DNA from: Microcoleus asticus IPMA8 | Lineage (GTDB): Bacteria > Cyanobacteriota > Cyanobacteriia > Cyanobacteriales > Microcoleaceae | DNA length: 64,000 bases | Reading direction: 5' to 3' | Assembly: GCF_013179805.1 (NCBI RefSeq) | Contig: NZ_SRRZ01000013.1 | Coordinates: forward strand, 20,831 to 84,830 | In this document: in pieces, positions 1 to 8,398 of the stretch | Position numbering within the stretch: the first letter of the stretch is position 1 | Layout: the number at the start of each line of letters is the position of its first letter | Notes under the pieces: generated by a model | Seen by the model: only the letters and a program-made list of their open reading frames with translations | Told to the model about the DNA's origin: nothing | Database searches by the model: none | Position numbers and translations under genes: made by a program

Positions 1-957
1 CCGCTGTTTGTGGCATTCGTGCGTTTAGTACCTGCGGGCGTGTTGGTGCTGCTGGCGGCGGCACTGATGGGAAAACCGCAGCCGCAGGGTTGGAAAGCTT
101 GGCTGTGGATTTCGCTGTTTGCTTTAGTTGACGCTACTTTGTTTCAAGGCTTTTTAGCCGAAGGTTTGACCCGAACCGGTGCGGGTTTGGGTTCGGTGAT
201 GATTGATTCTCAGCCGCTAGCTGTGGCGATTTTGTGTTTGTGGCTGTTTCAAGAAAAAATTGGTTTTTGGGGCTGGTTGGGATTAGTTATTGGCGTTGCG
301 GGCATCAGTTTGATTGGGTTGCCGGATGGCTGGATTTTGGGCCTTTTTCATCCTGAAAACGCGCCGGTTTCTGCGGGTATCGAACAGTTGTTTCAGGGTG
401 GAGAATGGTTGATGCTGTTGGCTGCCTTGTCGATGGCTGTGGGTACGGTTTTGGTGCGCTGGGTTTGCCGCTATGTTGATCCGGTGGTGGCGACTGGTTG
501 GCACATGATTTTGGGCGGTTTGCCGCTGTTGGCAATTTCGGCTGCAACTGAGTCTGAACAGTTTGTGAATATCGATTTTTCCGGCTGGATGGCATTAGGT
601 TATTCTACTGTGTTCGGAAGTGCGATCGCCTACGGTTTATTTTTTTATTTTGCTTCGAGTGGCAGTCTAACCAGTTTAAGTTCTCTTACCTTTCTTACGC
701 CTGTATTTGCTTTGCTGTTCGGCAATTTGTTCTTAGGCGAAGTGCTGAATCCGCTGCAATCGATGGGAGTTGGGCTGACTTTGGTGAGTATTTATTTGAT
801 TAATCAGCGGGATACTTTGGGTGATAAATTGCGAAAAGTGCGGCACGGTGAAGCGAGTGCAGAAGTTGAAGCAACAGGATTGTTAGAATCGTCTGAGTTG
901 AATTCTGTAGAATTACCCGTGCAGTTGCGGGTTAGCGAACTGGAATCAGAAGTTTAG
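1..957 (+). CDS. EamA/DMT-family permease, 5' end cut by window edge
   Basis: The frame is open from the first base (Pro-Leu-Phe before the first GTG at 10), so the true start lies upstream. The visible part is a polytopic, very hydrophobic protein with about eight membrane helices in two halves, each ending in the pattern of the EamA drug/metabolite transporter family (a conserved Pro-rich end of one helix followed by an E-x-I/L-x-x-x-x-x-x-G helix, seen around residues 65-100 and 225-260 of the visible part). The C-terminal ~50 residues are hydrophilic and acidic and probably cytoplasmic. Members export or import small metabolites such as amino acids; the substrate cannot be told from sequence. 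It converges on the toxin-antitoxin pair downstream, with only 13 bases between the stops. Confidence 0.85.
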   Translation, partial: PLFVAFVRLVPAGVLVLLAAALMGKPQPQGWKAWLWISLFALVDATLFQGFLAEGLTRTGAGLGSVMIDSQPLAVAILCLWLFQEKIGFWGWLGLVIGVAGISLIGLPDGWILGLFHPENAPVSAGIEQLFQGGEWLMLLAALSMAVGTVLVRWVCRYVDPVVATGWHMILGGLPLLAISAATESEQFVNIDFSGWMALGYSTVFGSAIAYGLFFYFASSGSLTSLSSLTFLTPVFALLFGNLFLGEVLNPLQSMGVGLTLVSIYLINQRDTLGDKLRKVRHGEASAEVEATGLLESSELNSVELPVQLRVSELESEV

Positions 958-970
958 CGCTTTGACAAAT

Positions 971-1390
971 TTAGGGAGAATTGGTTAATTCAAGAATTAA
1001 CTGATTTGGAGTTACAATCCTAGGAATAGTAACCGGAAAATCTCGCGGGTTGCGGGTGACAATGGCATCAATTAGATTGATTACAGCACTGCTGTACTGA
1101 ATTGCATCTTCAAAATCCTTGAAGTTGCAGGTTAATGCCATTGAAATAACAGAGTTATCTACTGTTGCTACTTGACAAAATGTAGCTATATACCTCAAAA
1201 ATTCAAGCGTTGAATCTCGACCTTTAGCTTTACGGATAATATAGTAAAGGTCGCTAAAAGTTGAGGCTGAAATATAGCCTTCTACCTCTCCTTGTTCAAC
1301 TAAGGACAAAACTTGTTCGCTTTCGCCAAAAAATGGCTGTCTTTCAAGGGCGATATCTAAAATGATGTTGGTATCTAGCAAGATTTTCAC
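971..1390 (-). CDS. PIN-domain ribonuclease toxin (VapC-like)
   Basis: The protein (139 residues from GTG) begins Val-Lys-Ile-Leu-Leu-Asp-Thr-Asn-Ile-Ile-Leu-Asp, the hallmark PIN N-terminus with the first metal-binding Asp. Further acidic residues of the active site follow in the middle (CNFKDFEDAI) and near the C-terminus (INLIDAIVTRNPRDF, typical of the VapC family Asp-x-x-x-x-x-Arg-x-x-x-Asp/Phe region). An open frame runs 30 bases further upstream, but the GTG at 1388-1390 overlaps the antitoxin stop as GTGA, the usual translational coupling of such pairs, so I chose that start. The expected role is a Mg-dependent endoribonuclease held inactive by the partner. The target RNA is unknown. 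Confidence 0.82.
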   Translation of the reverse strand: MKILLDTNIILDIALERQPFFGESEQVLSLVEQGEVEGYISASTFSDLYYIIRKAKGRDSTLEFLRYIATFCQVATVDNSVISMALTCNFKDFEDAIQYSSAVINLIDAIVTRNPRDFPVTIPRIVTPNQLILELTNSP

Positions 1391-1677
1391 AGATTGTATT
1401 TCTCCTTTAAAGCTTCCCATCTAGCTGCCTCTGCATCGAAGTCAGGTGAAACAGGTTCAGTATTTTCAAACCAGGCTTGCAAAGCCTTGATTTTAGTTGT
1501 CACTTTTCTTTTAGGCTTAGCTTCCTCCGACTGAATTAGTGGATCTGGAGAACTGACAACCGTATCAGCTAGCTGCAAGACGATGATTTCTACATCTCCC
1601 GGCGGCATATTCACGGGTTCCACAACTACCAAGTTGCCAGTCGCATCGATTTTACCTCTAAGTTTGTATGCTTGCAT
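1387..1677 (-). CDS. Antitoxin-like partner of the PIN protein
   Basis: A 96-residue protein translated immediately before the PIN gene, with a 4-base stop/start overlap. A good ribosome site (GGAGA, 5 bases before ATG) supports the start. The first ~40 residues (QAYKLRGKIDATGNLVVVEP) resemble small beta-strand proteins that cyanobacteria encode next to PIN toxins. The C-terminal half is charged and helical and presumably wraps the toxin. There is no clear AbrB, RHH or Phd DNA-binding signature that I can point to, so assignment rests mainly on gene order and coupling. As in other type II pairs, autoregulation of the pair is likely but not shown by the sequence. Confidence 0.7.
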   Translation of the reverse strand: MQAYKLRGKIDATGNLVVVEPVNMPPGDVEIIVLQLADTVVSSPDPLIQSEEAKPKRKVTTKIKALQAWFENTEPVSPDFDAEAARWEALKEKYNL

Positions 1678-1728
1678 GGTAATCTCCGATAACTATGTTT
1701 CTATTATATGACATAATAACTTGTTTCA

Positions 1729-2403
1729 TTACCAATCCTCTTCACCACCAATCTTAATGTCTCTGCTTTGAATCTCTTCTATAAAAATTTTTAAACTGGG
1801 ATTTTCTGCGCAATGCTTCATCAAAACTTTATGCTTGCGATATGGTGCTGAAATTACTCGATAATATTCAGGATTTTTAGCATTAGCGTCGATCGTAAAA
1901 TTGTGTTTTTTCTGAAGTTCTCTATTTAAAGTATCGAGACAGTTCTTAACTTTATATTTTTTAGTGTCGGTATAATACAGTGGAAGCAACCAACACTCAA
2001 TAGAATGTACGGAGATTGCAAATATAATTTTTTGTTGATATGTGCTGTAAAAATCATCGCCGCTTGCACCCCTAAACTTTTCAATAACTTTTTCAATTAA
2101 CTGCTGAGGAGTAAATTCACCGTTTTCATCTTGCTTGGGGATATTATAATCTTCTGAAACATCCGTATCTATTTGGATAATGATATAGTCAATAAATTGC
2201 AATGCTTCTTGGAAATCTCTTGACTTACAATAATCAAAAACTAGAGTCCAGCCGCCGTAGGTGGATTTATTCTCATTGTCTTTATCTCTTTCTGGTTGAA
2301 GTTGTCTGATATCTAAATCTGGACTATTGAAAGATCCAGCTAAAATATTCTCAATAACAATCTGGTCAGTAAGTCCCTCTGTAACCAATCCAAAACTAAT
2401 CAT
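1729..2403 (-). CDS. TOPRIM-like protein, putative nuclease partner of the upstream AAA ATPase
   Basis: This 224-residue protein is AT-rich in coding sequence. It starts with a TOPRIM-like signature: VTEGLTDQIVIENIL puts Glu9 and Asp13 where TOPRIM proteins carry their catalytic Glu, and a hydrophobic strand ending in IDTD (Asp79, Asp81) supplies the DxD metal motif. A later HSIECWLLPLYY segment (His-x-x-Glu-x-Trp) resembles the conserved centre of DUF4276/RloB-type proteins found next to RecF-like ATPases. It starts one base after the stop of the ATPase gene, so the two are surely co-transcribed and probably act together, as in PARIS (AriA/AriB) or AbiL two-gene antiphage systems. Family identity beyond TOPRIM-like is my inference. 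Confidence 0.62.
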   Translation of the reverse strand: MISFGLVTEGLTDQIVIENILAGSFNSPDLDIRQLQPERDKDNENKSTYGGWTLVFDYCKSRDFQEALQFIDYIIIQIDTDVSEDYNIPKQDENGEFTPQQLIEKVIEKFRGASGDDFYSTYQQKIIFAISVHSIECWLLPLYYTDTKKYKVKNCLDTLNRELQKKHNFTIDANAKNPEYYRVISAPYRKHKVLMKHCAENPSLKIFIEEIQSRDIKIGGEEDW

Positions 2404-2404
2404 A

Positions 2405-3514
2405 TTAAAAATTTTTAGGAAGTCCGCCGATATAGCCCCTCAAAAACGCCTCTGATAATTTTACAGGTTCCTGTCCTTCGAGAGGTTCAGGTTTGAGAAT
2501 GCGTGTAGCTTTAGTATGCCCTAATTGGTTGCGGTAGATCGCAAACAGCCGCTGTTCCTCATCATCTAAATCTAAACCGTCCAAAACTGCCGGGTTGTGG
2601 GTTGTGAATATAACTTGTTTGTCGTGTTTTTTGGCTAATTCGACTAATTCTTGCATTAATCTGCGACACAATCTGGGGTTGAGGGAAGCGTCAATGTTAT
2701 CTATTGCAAAAAATTTAGGCGTGAGATCGCTAATAAATAAAGCAAAGTAAAAAAGCAAAAATAAAAAGCCTTCATTAGAACTTCTTTGGTCAAAGTAAGT
2801 TAAATCCGGGTCTAAGTATCTATCTTTAATTGGGAGAGAGTTTTGAATATTTGATAAATGTGGAGGAGCTTCAAAATCTTGAAACCAATCTATCAGTTGC
2901 AGCTTTTTTTTTATTTCATTAAGCTGCTCTTGCTTATCATCTGAATTCAAGAATTTTAAAAGTTTAAACAAACCTTCTCCATTAATCCCTAATGGTTGAA
3001 TTTGGCCTTCTTTTTCAAAAGTTCGTAAAGCTTGGTTTTCAGGAGAGTAAATTATAAATTTCCATAGATAAACTATTTGATAAGCCTGATGTTTAAGAAT
3101 CTTATTTTTTTCTATATTGGTGCCAGTATAATAACTTACAAAATCTGGAAGTGGACTATAACAAATATAATAATTGCTGTCATTAACCCACTGAGAATAG
3201 GGAGAGTTATCATTTTGTAAACGAAACTTAAATTCTTGTCCATCATTCCACCGTAAGTCAATTTTGATCTCTTCAACCAAATTTTCCTTTTCAAAAGCCG
3301 ATCGCATAAATTGAGGTTCTGTAACTCTGATGCCCCGAGAAGCTAAAAACTCGTTATCCAGCTTGTCATCAGCCGCCGCAGAAGCAAGGGCGATCGCCTC
3401 TAGGATATTACTCTTGCCGCAGCCATTTTCACCAATCAATACGGTGACTCGTCCTAATTCTAGCTTCAGCTTTTGAATGGACTTATAATTTTCGATTCTG
3501 ACTTCTCCAATCAT
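2405..3514 (-). CDS. AAA family ATPase (RecF/OLD-like, AAA15 clade)
   Basis: A 369-residue ATPase of the RecF/SMC-like branch. The N-terminus MIGEVRIENYKSIQ is typical of these proteins. The P-loop GENGCGKSN lies at residues 28-36, the Walker B strand FFAIDNID at 268-275 and the His-loop TTHNP at about 304-308. Walker B reads Asp-Asn rather than the usual Asp-Glu; Asp275 three residues on could substitute. The middle third is the variable insertion of the family (residues ~80-230). It heads a two-gene operon with the TOPRIM-like gene and diverges from the M28 peptidase gene 47 bases away. A role in sensing phage or DNA damage is inferred from the arrangement. Stand-alone ATPases of this clade also occur with no known role. 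Confidence 0.78.
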   Translation of the reverse strand: MIGEVRIENYKSIQKLKLELGRVTVLIGENGCGKSNILEAIALASAAADDKLDNEFLASRGIRVTEPQFMRSAFEKENLVEEIKIDLRWNDGQEFKFRLQNDNSPYSQWVNDSNYYICYSPLPDFVSYYTGTNIEKNKILKHQAYQIVYLWKFIIYSPENQALRTFEKEGQIQPLGINGEGLFKLLKFLNSDDKQEQLNEIKKKLQLIDWFQDFEAPPHLSNIQNSLPIKDRYLDPDLTYFDQRSSNEGFLFLLFYFALFISDLTPKFFAIDNIDASLNPRLCRRLMQELVELAKKHDKQVIFTTHNPAVLDGLDLDDEEQRLFAIYRNQLGHTKATRILKPEPLEGQEPVKLSEAFLRGYIGGLPKNF

Positions 3515-3561
3515 AATTCAATCCCATATAATCTTAATGTACTCATTGTATCTCCGATCGC

Positions 3562-4410
3562 ATGAATCTCAAAGAACGCTTGCACAGCCATCTGATTCAA
3601 ATTGTACGCGATCGCAATCCATACCTCGCATCCGAAGGGCATTTTTATGCTCAGCAATACATCCGCGAACAGTTGGCACAGTGGGGAACTGTAGAAATTG
3701 ACGATTTTTCCGTGCGCGGCCGAATTCATCACAATGTGATTTTGGATTTACCCTCCTTCGATCGGGCGAGTAAGAAGCAGTTGTCGCCGATCGTAATTGG
3801 TGCTCATTACGATACTGCACCCGGATCGCCTGGGGCGGATGATAATGCTACTGGTGTTGCTGTTTTGCTGGAACTCGCAAGGGATATCGCATCTAGACCG
3901 CTCAAATATCCAGTGCAATTAGTCGCCTTCGATATGGAAGAATACGGTTGTTTGGGAAGCAGTCATCATGCAGCTAAATACAAGCAACAGCAAAAGTCAA
4001 TCCGGTTAATGATTTCTTTGGAAATGTTGGGTTATTGCAACCATAATCCTAATTCTCAAAGCTATCCCGCTGGCTTGAAAGATTTTTATCCTAATAGTGG
4101 CAATTTTATTGCTTTAATTGGCACTTTCCCGACTGTTCCCGATTTGATTAATTTGAGTGGCAAAATTCGCAAATCGGGTCAGCCCTGCGAGTGGCTGCCG
4201 GTGCCGAATCGAGGTTTAATTGTCCCCGATACTCGCCGCAGCGATCATGTTCCTTTTTGGGATAATGGTTATCCGGCTATCATGGTGACTGATACTGCTA
4301 ATATGCGAAATCCGCATTATCATCGAGAAAGCGATAGGATTGAGACTTTGGATTTGGATTTTCTGACTGGTGTTTGTCAGGGGTTAGTCAAGGGCATTCG
4401 ACATCTATAA
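3562..4410 (+). CDS. M28-family zinc peptidase (aminopeptidase-like)
   Basis: A 282-residue protein with the complete M28 metal and catalytic pattern: IGAHYDT with His82, GADDNATG with the bridging Asp93, MEEYG with catalytic Glu126 and metal-binding Glu127, and a C-terminal NPHYHRESD that supplies the last histidine. No signal peptide is present, so a cytoplasmic peptidase releasing N-terminal residues from small peptides is most likely. Glutaminyl cyclases share the fold and cannot be fully excluded. A TATAAT lies 30 bases before the ATG. The next gene downstream is 5-oxoprolinase, which hydrolyses pyroglutamate, so a joint role in peptide/pyroglutamate salvage is a reasonable guess, although a 145-base gap separates them. 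Confidence 0.85.
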   Translation: MNLKERLHSHLIQIVRDRNPYLASEGHFYAQQYIREQLAQWGTVEIDDFSVRGRIHHNVILDLPSFDRASKKQLSPIVIGAHYDTAPGSPGADDNATGVAVLLELARDIASRPLKYPVQLVAFDMEEYGCLGSSHHAAKYKQQQKSIRLMISLEMLGYCNHNPNSQSYPAGLKDFYPNSGNFIALIGTFPTVPDLINLSGKIRKSGQPCEWLPVPNRGLIVPDTRRSDHVPFWDNGYPAIMVTDTANMRNPHYHRESDRIETLDLDFLTGVCQGLVKGIRHL

Positions 4411-4555
4411 TTAACACGATCGACCGCCTGCTAGTTTGAGCGACCAGAAATTATGAGTTTTATGACCCGAAGTTATGAATTTTATGAATTGACTCGAACA
4501 GAAGTTTGTTGAATACTTGTAAATTAATCAAACAAAAATTTCAAAAAAAAGAGAT

Positions 4556-7500
4556 ATGAATCCTACTTCTCCCGATCGCACTCGCTGGCAATTTTGGATC
4601 GATCGCGGTGGCACTTTTACCGATATTGTCGCCAACAGCCCCGACGGTAAATTAGTCATTCACAAGCTGCTGTCGGAAAACCCAGAACGCTACACCGACG
4701 CCGCAGTTCAAGGAATTCGCGATATTTTAGGAATTGGCGCAGATGTTCTCATACCCGCCGCCGAAATTGAAGCGATTAAAATGGGGACGACGGTGGCGAC
4801 AAATGCTTTGCTGGAACGAAAGGGCGATCGCACAATTCTGTTAATTACTAAAGGTTTCGGCGATGCGCTGAGAATTGGCTATCAAAACCGCCCCAATATT
4901 TTCGCGCGTCACATTGTTTTGCCCCAGATGCTGTACGATCGAGTTATTGAAGTTGCAGAACGCTACAGCGCTCAAGGTGAGGAGTTAACTGCTGTCAATC
5001 CCGAGTTTATCCCGTCTTTGCAGCAAGCATACGATGAGGGAATTCGCAGTTGTGCGATCGTATTTATGCACGGCTATCGCTACTCGGAACACGAAAAACA
5101 AGTTGCTAAAATAGCGAAAGAAATTGGCTTTTCTCAAATTTCAGTATCTCACGAAGTTAGCCCGCTGATGAAATTAGTTTCGCGGGGAGATACTGCGGTT
5201 GTCGATGCTTATTTATCTCCCATTTTACGTCGATACGTCGAACAAGTAACCAGTCAGTTAATCGAGGCAGATTCCGGGAACGAGGGATTATTAATGCCCA
5301 ATGCCCAAAGCCCAATGCCCAATGCCCAATGCCCCAAATTAATGTTTATGCAATCGAATGGCGGCTTAGTGGACGCGGCACAATTTCAAGGAAAAAACAG
5401 TATTTTATCCGGGCCTGCTGGGGGAATTGTCGGTGCAGTTCAAACGAGCAAAAAGGCAGGTTTTGATAAAATTATTACCTTTGATATGGGCGGAACTTCC
5501 ACAGATGTTGCCCATTTTAACGGCGAATACGAACGCGAATTTGAGACGGAAATTGCTGGGGTGAGATTGCGATCGCCCGTGATGGCAATTCACACTGTAG
5601 CAGCCGGCGGCGGTTCAATTGTCTTTTTTGACGGGGCTCGCTACCGCGTCGGGCCGGAGTCTGCTGGGGCCAATCCTGGGCCTGCTTGCTATCGCAAAGG
5701 CGGCCCCTTGACGGTGACTGATTGCAATGTGATGTTGGGGAAAATTCAACCGGATTTTTTCCCGAAAGTATTTGGATTGAATGGAGATTTGCCGATCGCG
5801 CCTGAGGTAGTAAACCAAAAATTTGGGCAATTAGCGGGGGAAATTGGGGGCGAGAGGACGGCCGAAGAGGTGGCGGAGGGTTTTTTGGCGATCGCTGTGG
5901 AAAAGATGGCGAATGCTGTCAAAAAAATCTCGCTTCAGCGCGGTTACGATGTTTCGGAGTATACATTGTGCTGTTTCGGCGGTGCGGGCGGCCAACACGC
6001 TTGTGCGATCGCCGATGCTTTGGGGATGAAACGGGTATTTATTCACCCTTATGCAGGTGTGTTGTCGGCTTACGGTATGGGTTTGGCTGATGTGCGGGCT
6101 ATTCGCGAAAGGGCGATCGAGCAACAATTAAATGCAGAATTATTACCTGAGTTGCATCATATTTTAACCGAATTGGAGGCTGAGGGAAAGAGGGAATTGA
6201 ACCGCAGAGGCGCAGAGAACACAGAGAATGAGTCAGAGGTTTTAGCTGTTAGCAAGTTGCGCTTAAAATATCAGGGAAGTGACTCGGTTTTGGCGGTCAA
6301 TTTTGCTGACAATATTGAGGCCATGCAGGCTGAATTTGAAGCAGCACACCGACAGCGTTACAGTTTTATTATGCCCGAAAAACCGCTGATTGTGGAAGCG
6401 GTTTCGGTGGAAGTTGTAGAAAGAATGGATGTGCCGGAAGCATCCACAATTTCCCCCTCTTGTGGCACAGGCATCTTGCCTGTGCAACCAATTTTGCAGA
6501 CATTGGATGTGCCGGAAGCATCCACAATTTCCCCCTCTCGCGGCACGGGCATCTTGCCCGCGCAACCAATTTCAACGGTGCAAATGTATGTTGCTGGCGG
6601 GTGGCGGGAAACGCCTGTTTATCAGAGAGACGATTTGCGATCGGGCGACTGCATAGAAGGCCCTGCTATGATTGTTGAAGCTACGGGAACTAATATCGTA
6701 GAACCGGGCTGGGAAGCGGAAATCACCGAAAATAATGATTTAATTTTGAACCGCAGATGCACGCAGATGGACGCAGATAATATCCGCGTTGATTCGCGTT
6801 TATCTGTGGCTAAATCAGATCCGGTTTTGCTAGAAATTTTTAATAATTTGTTTCGGGCGATCGCCGAACAAATGGGCGTCACCTTGCAAAACACAAGTTC
6901 CTCAGTCAATATCAAAGAACGTCTCGACTTTTCCTGTGCAATTTTCGACAAAAACGGGCAATTAGTTGCCAACGCGCCGCACATTCCCGTACATCTGGGC
7001 TCGATGAGCGAAAGCGTTGAAGCTTTAATTTTAGCACAAAGCAATGCGATTCAACCCGGCGATGTTTATGTTTCTAACAATCCCTACAACGGCGGCACGC
7101 ATTTACCAGATATCACCGTTATTACTCCAGTATTTGCTCGTGATTCCTCCCTTCCTTTGTTTTATGTTGCCTCGCGGGGACACCACGCCGACATCGGCGG
7201 CATCACTCCCGGTTCCATGCCTCCTAACAGTACAACAGTAACTGAAGAAGGTGTATTGCTTGACAATTTTCTGTTAGTAAGCGAGGGCAATTTTCGAGAA
7301 AAAGAATTACTAGAAATTCTGAGAGGGGGTAATTTTCCGGTTCGCAATTATGCTCAAAATATAGCCGATTTGCAAGCACAAATTGCTGCTAACAAGCGCG
7401 GCGCAGAAGAGCTGATCAAGATGGTAGAGCATTATGGATTAGAAACTGTGCAAGCTTATATGGGGTTCGTACAAGACAATGCTGAAGAGTCGGTACGCAG

Positions 7501-8347
7501 GGTAATTGATGTTTTGAGTGATGGCGAGTTTACTTATCCGATGGATAGTGGCGGACAAATTAAGGTAGCGATTACAATTAACAAATCTGCGCGCAGTGCA
7601 AAAATAGATTTTACTGGCACTTCCGGTCAACAAGCCAACAATTTTAATGCTCCCGCTGCGGTGTGCAAAGCCGCTGTTTTGTATGTTTTCCGCACGTTGG
7701 TAGATGACGATATCCCTCTAAATGCTGGCTGTTTGAAACCTCTCGAAATCATCAATCCCGAAGGCTGTATGCTGAATCCTCGCTATCCAGCGGCGGTAGT
7801 GGCCGGAAATGTGGAAACATCGCAGAATATTACCGATGCTTTGTATTGTGCTTTGGGAGTGATGGCGGCTTCTCAGGGAACTATGAATAATTTTACCTTT
7901 GGAAATCAGCGCTATCAATATTATGAAACTATTTGCGGCGGTTCGGGTGCTGGTGCAGATTTTGACGGTACGGATGCGGTTCAAACTCACATGACTAATT
8001 CGCGTTTAACTGACCCAGAAGTATTAGAATGGCGCTTTCCGGTGTTGTTAGAAAGTTTTGAAATTCGGGCTAATAGCGGGGGGAATGGATCTCATCGCGG
8101 CGGTAATGGAGTCGTGCGGCGAGTACGGTTTCGGGAGGCGATGACGGCGGGAATTTTATCGGGGCGGCGGGTGATTTCTCCTTGCGGTTTGAATGGGGGG
8201 GAAGCGGGGAAAGTTGGACGCAATTATGTTGAAAAGGTTGAGGGAAAAGTTGAGGAATTGGGGAGTACGGCGACTGTGGAAATGCAGCCGGGGGATGTGT
8301 TTGTAATTGAAACACCGGGGGGCGGAGGATATGGTAGAGCAAAATAG
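4556..8347 (+). CDS. Fused 5-oxoprolinase / hydantoinase A+B protein carrying in-frame small repeats
   Basis: This 1263-residue protein joins a hydantoinase A/oxoprolinase half (about residues 1-725) to a hydantoinase B half (about 757-1263), the layout of ATP-dependent 5-oxoprolinase, which opens 5-oxo-L-proline to glutamate. DRGGTFTDIV near the N-terminus, MGTTVATNALL and the FDMGGTSTDV phosphate loop mark HyuA. SSVNIKERLDFSCAIF, GDVYVSNNPYNGGTH and the terminal TPGGGGYG mark HyuB. At least four kinds of dispersed repeat lie in frame: residues ~247-260 (MPNAQ-type), ~549-558 (NRRGAENTEN), a 26-residue tandem pair at ~624-672 containing GTGILPV/GTGILPA, and ~732-751 (NRRCTQMDADN). Most sit in the linker between halves. 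The frame is intact throughout, so the gene is probably functional. Confidence 0.9.
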   Translation: MNPTSPDRTRWQFWIDRGGTFTDIVANSPDGKLVIHKLLSENPERYTDAAVQGIRDILGIGADVLIPAAEIEAIKMGTTVATNALLERKGDRTILLITKGFGDALRIGYQNRPNIFARHIVLPQMLYDRVIEVAERYSAQGEELTAVNPEFIPSLQQAYDEGIRSCAIVFMHGYRYSEHEKQVAKIAKEIGFSQISVSHEVSPLMKLVSRGDTAVVDAYLSPILRRYVEQVTSQLIEADSGNEGLLMPNAQSPMPNAQCPKLMFMQSNGGLVDAAQFQGKNSILSGPAGGIVGAVQTSKKAGFDKIITFDMGGTSTDVAHFNGEYEREFETEIAGVRLRSPVMAIHTVAAGGGSIVFFDGARYRVGPESAGANPGPACYRKGGPLTVTDCNVMLGKIQPDFFPKVFGLNGDLPIAPEVVNQKFGQLAGEIGGERTAEEVAEGFLAIAVEKMANAVKKISLQRGYDVSEYTLCCFGGAGGQHACAIADALGMKRVFIHPYAGVLSAYGMGLADVRAIRERAIEQQLNAELLPELHHILTELEAEGKRELNRRGAENTENESEVLAVSKLRLKYQGSDSVLAVNFADNIEAMQAEFEAAHRQRYSFIMPEKPLIVEAVSVEVVERMDVPEASTISPSCGTGILPVQPILQTLDVPEASTISPSRGTGILPAQPISTVQMYVAGGWRETPVYQRDDLRSGDCIEGPAMIVEATGTNIVEPGWEAEITENNDLILNRRCTQMDADNIRVDSRLSVAKSDPVLLEIFNNLFRAIAEQMGVTLQNTSSSVNIKERLDFSCAIFDKNGQLVANAPHIPVHLGSMSESVEALILAQSNAIQPGDVYVSNNPYNGGTHLPDITVITPVFARDSSLPLFYVASRGHHADIGGITPGSMPPNSTTVTEEGVLLDNFLLVSEGNFREKELLEILRGGNFPVRNYAQNIADLQAQIAANKRGAEELIKMVEHYGLETVQAYMGFVQDNAEESVRRVIDVLSDGEFTYPMDSGGQIKVAITINKSARSAKIDFTGTSGQQANNFNAPAAVCKAAVLYVFRTLVDDDIPLNAGCLKPLEIINPEGCMLNPRYPAAVVAGNVETSQNITDALYCALGVMAASQGTMNNFTFGNQRYQYYETICGGSGAGADFDGTDAVQTHMTNSRLTDPEVLEWRFPVLLESFEIRANSGGNGSHRGGNGVVRRVRFREAMTAGILSGRRVISPCGLNGGEAGKVGRNYVEKVEGKVEELGSTATVEMQPGDVFVIETPGGGGYGRAK
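5294..5336 (+). repeat. In-frame AATGCCC oligomer within oxoprolinase
   Basis: Five imperfect copies of the unit AATGCCC(A) occur in a row and are translated as Met-Pro-Asn-Ala-Gln-type residues in the HyuA half. The unit is 7-8 bases long, but the total inserted length keeps the frame. Nothing in the oxoprolinase fold calls for this stretch, which lies between two conserved HyuA blocks and so is presumably a surface loop. Confidence 0.75.
6426..6572 (+). repeat. 78-bp in-frame tandem duplication containing the GTGILPV palindrome
   Basis: Two units of 78 bases (second one cut to 69) begin TGGATGTGCCGGAAGCATCC and each contain the inverted-repeat core GGCACAGGCATCTTGCCTGT or its variant GGCACGGGCATCTTGCCCGC. 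The variant keeps base pairing (A-T changed to G-C on both arms), which suggests selection on, or gene conversion of, the hairpin. Translation gives 26-residue repeats with Gly-Thr-Gly-Ile-Leu-Pro-Val/Ala. The same palindrome occurs outside genes at 16417-16483 and 41287-41313. Confidence 0.85.
6748..6810 (+). repeat. In-frame dispersed repeat (ACGCAGAT / CGCGTTTATC type)
   Basis: The segment has the familiar cyanobacterial repeat sense (CCGCAGATGCACGCAGATGG followed by a GCGTTTATCTG end) and is translated between the HyuA and HyuB halves. A related shorter block (AACCGCAGAGGCGCAGAGAA) lies at 6200-6230 in the same gene, and the complementary end (GCGTTTATCCGGGTTCATCT) occurs in the gap at 57371-57400. 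The position in the interdomain linker explains why it is tolerated. Confidence 0.65.
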
Positions 8348-8398
8348 TAGTATAATTCAGTAAAATGTAATAATCATCGAGCTCGGAGAGGCAAAGTT

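Noticed and set aside
6263..6575. Several overlapping open frames opposite and within the oxoprolinase gene
   Set aside because: They are translations of the duplicated repeat in other frames, and the oxoprolinase frame explains the region.
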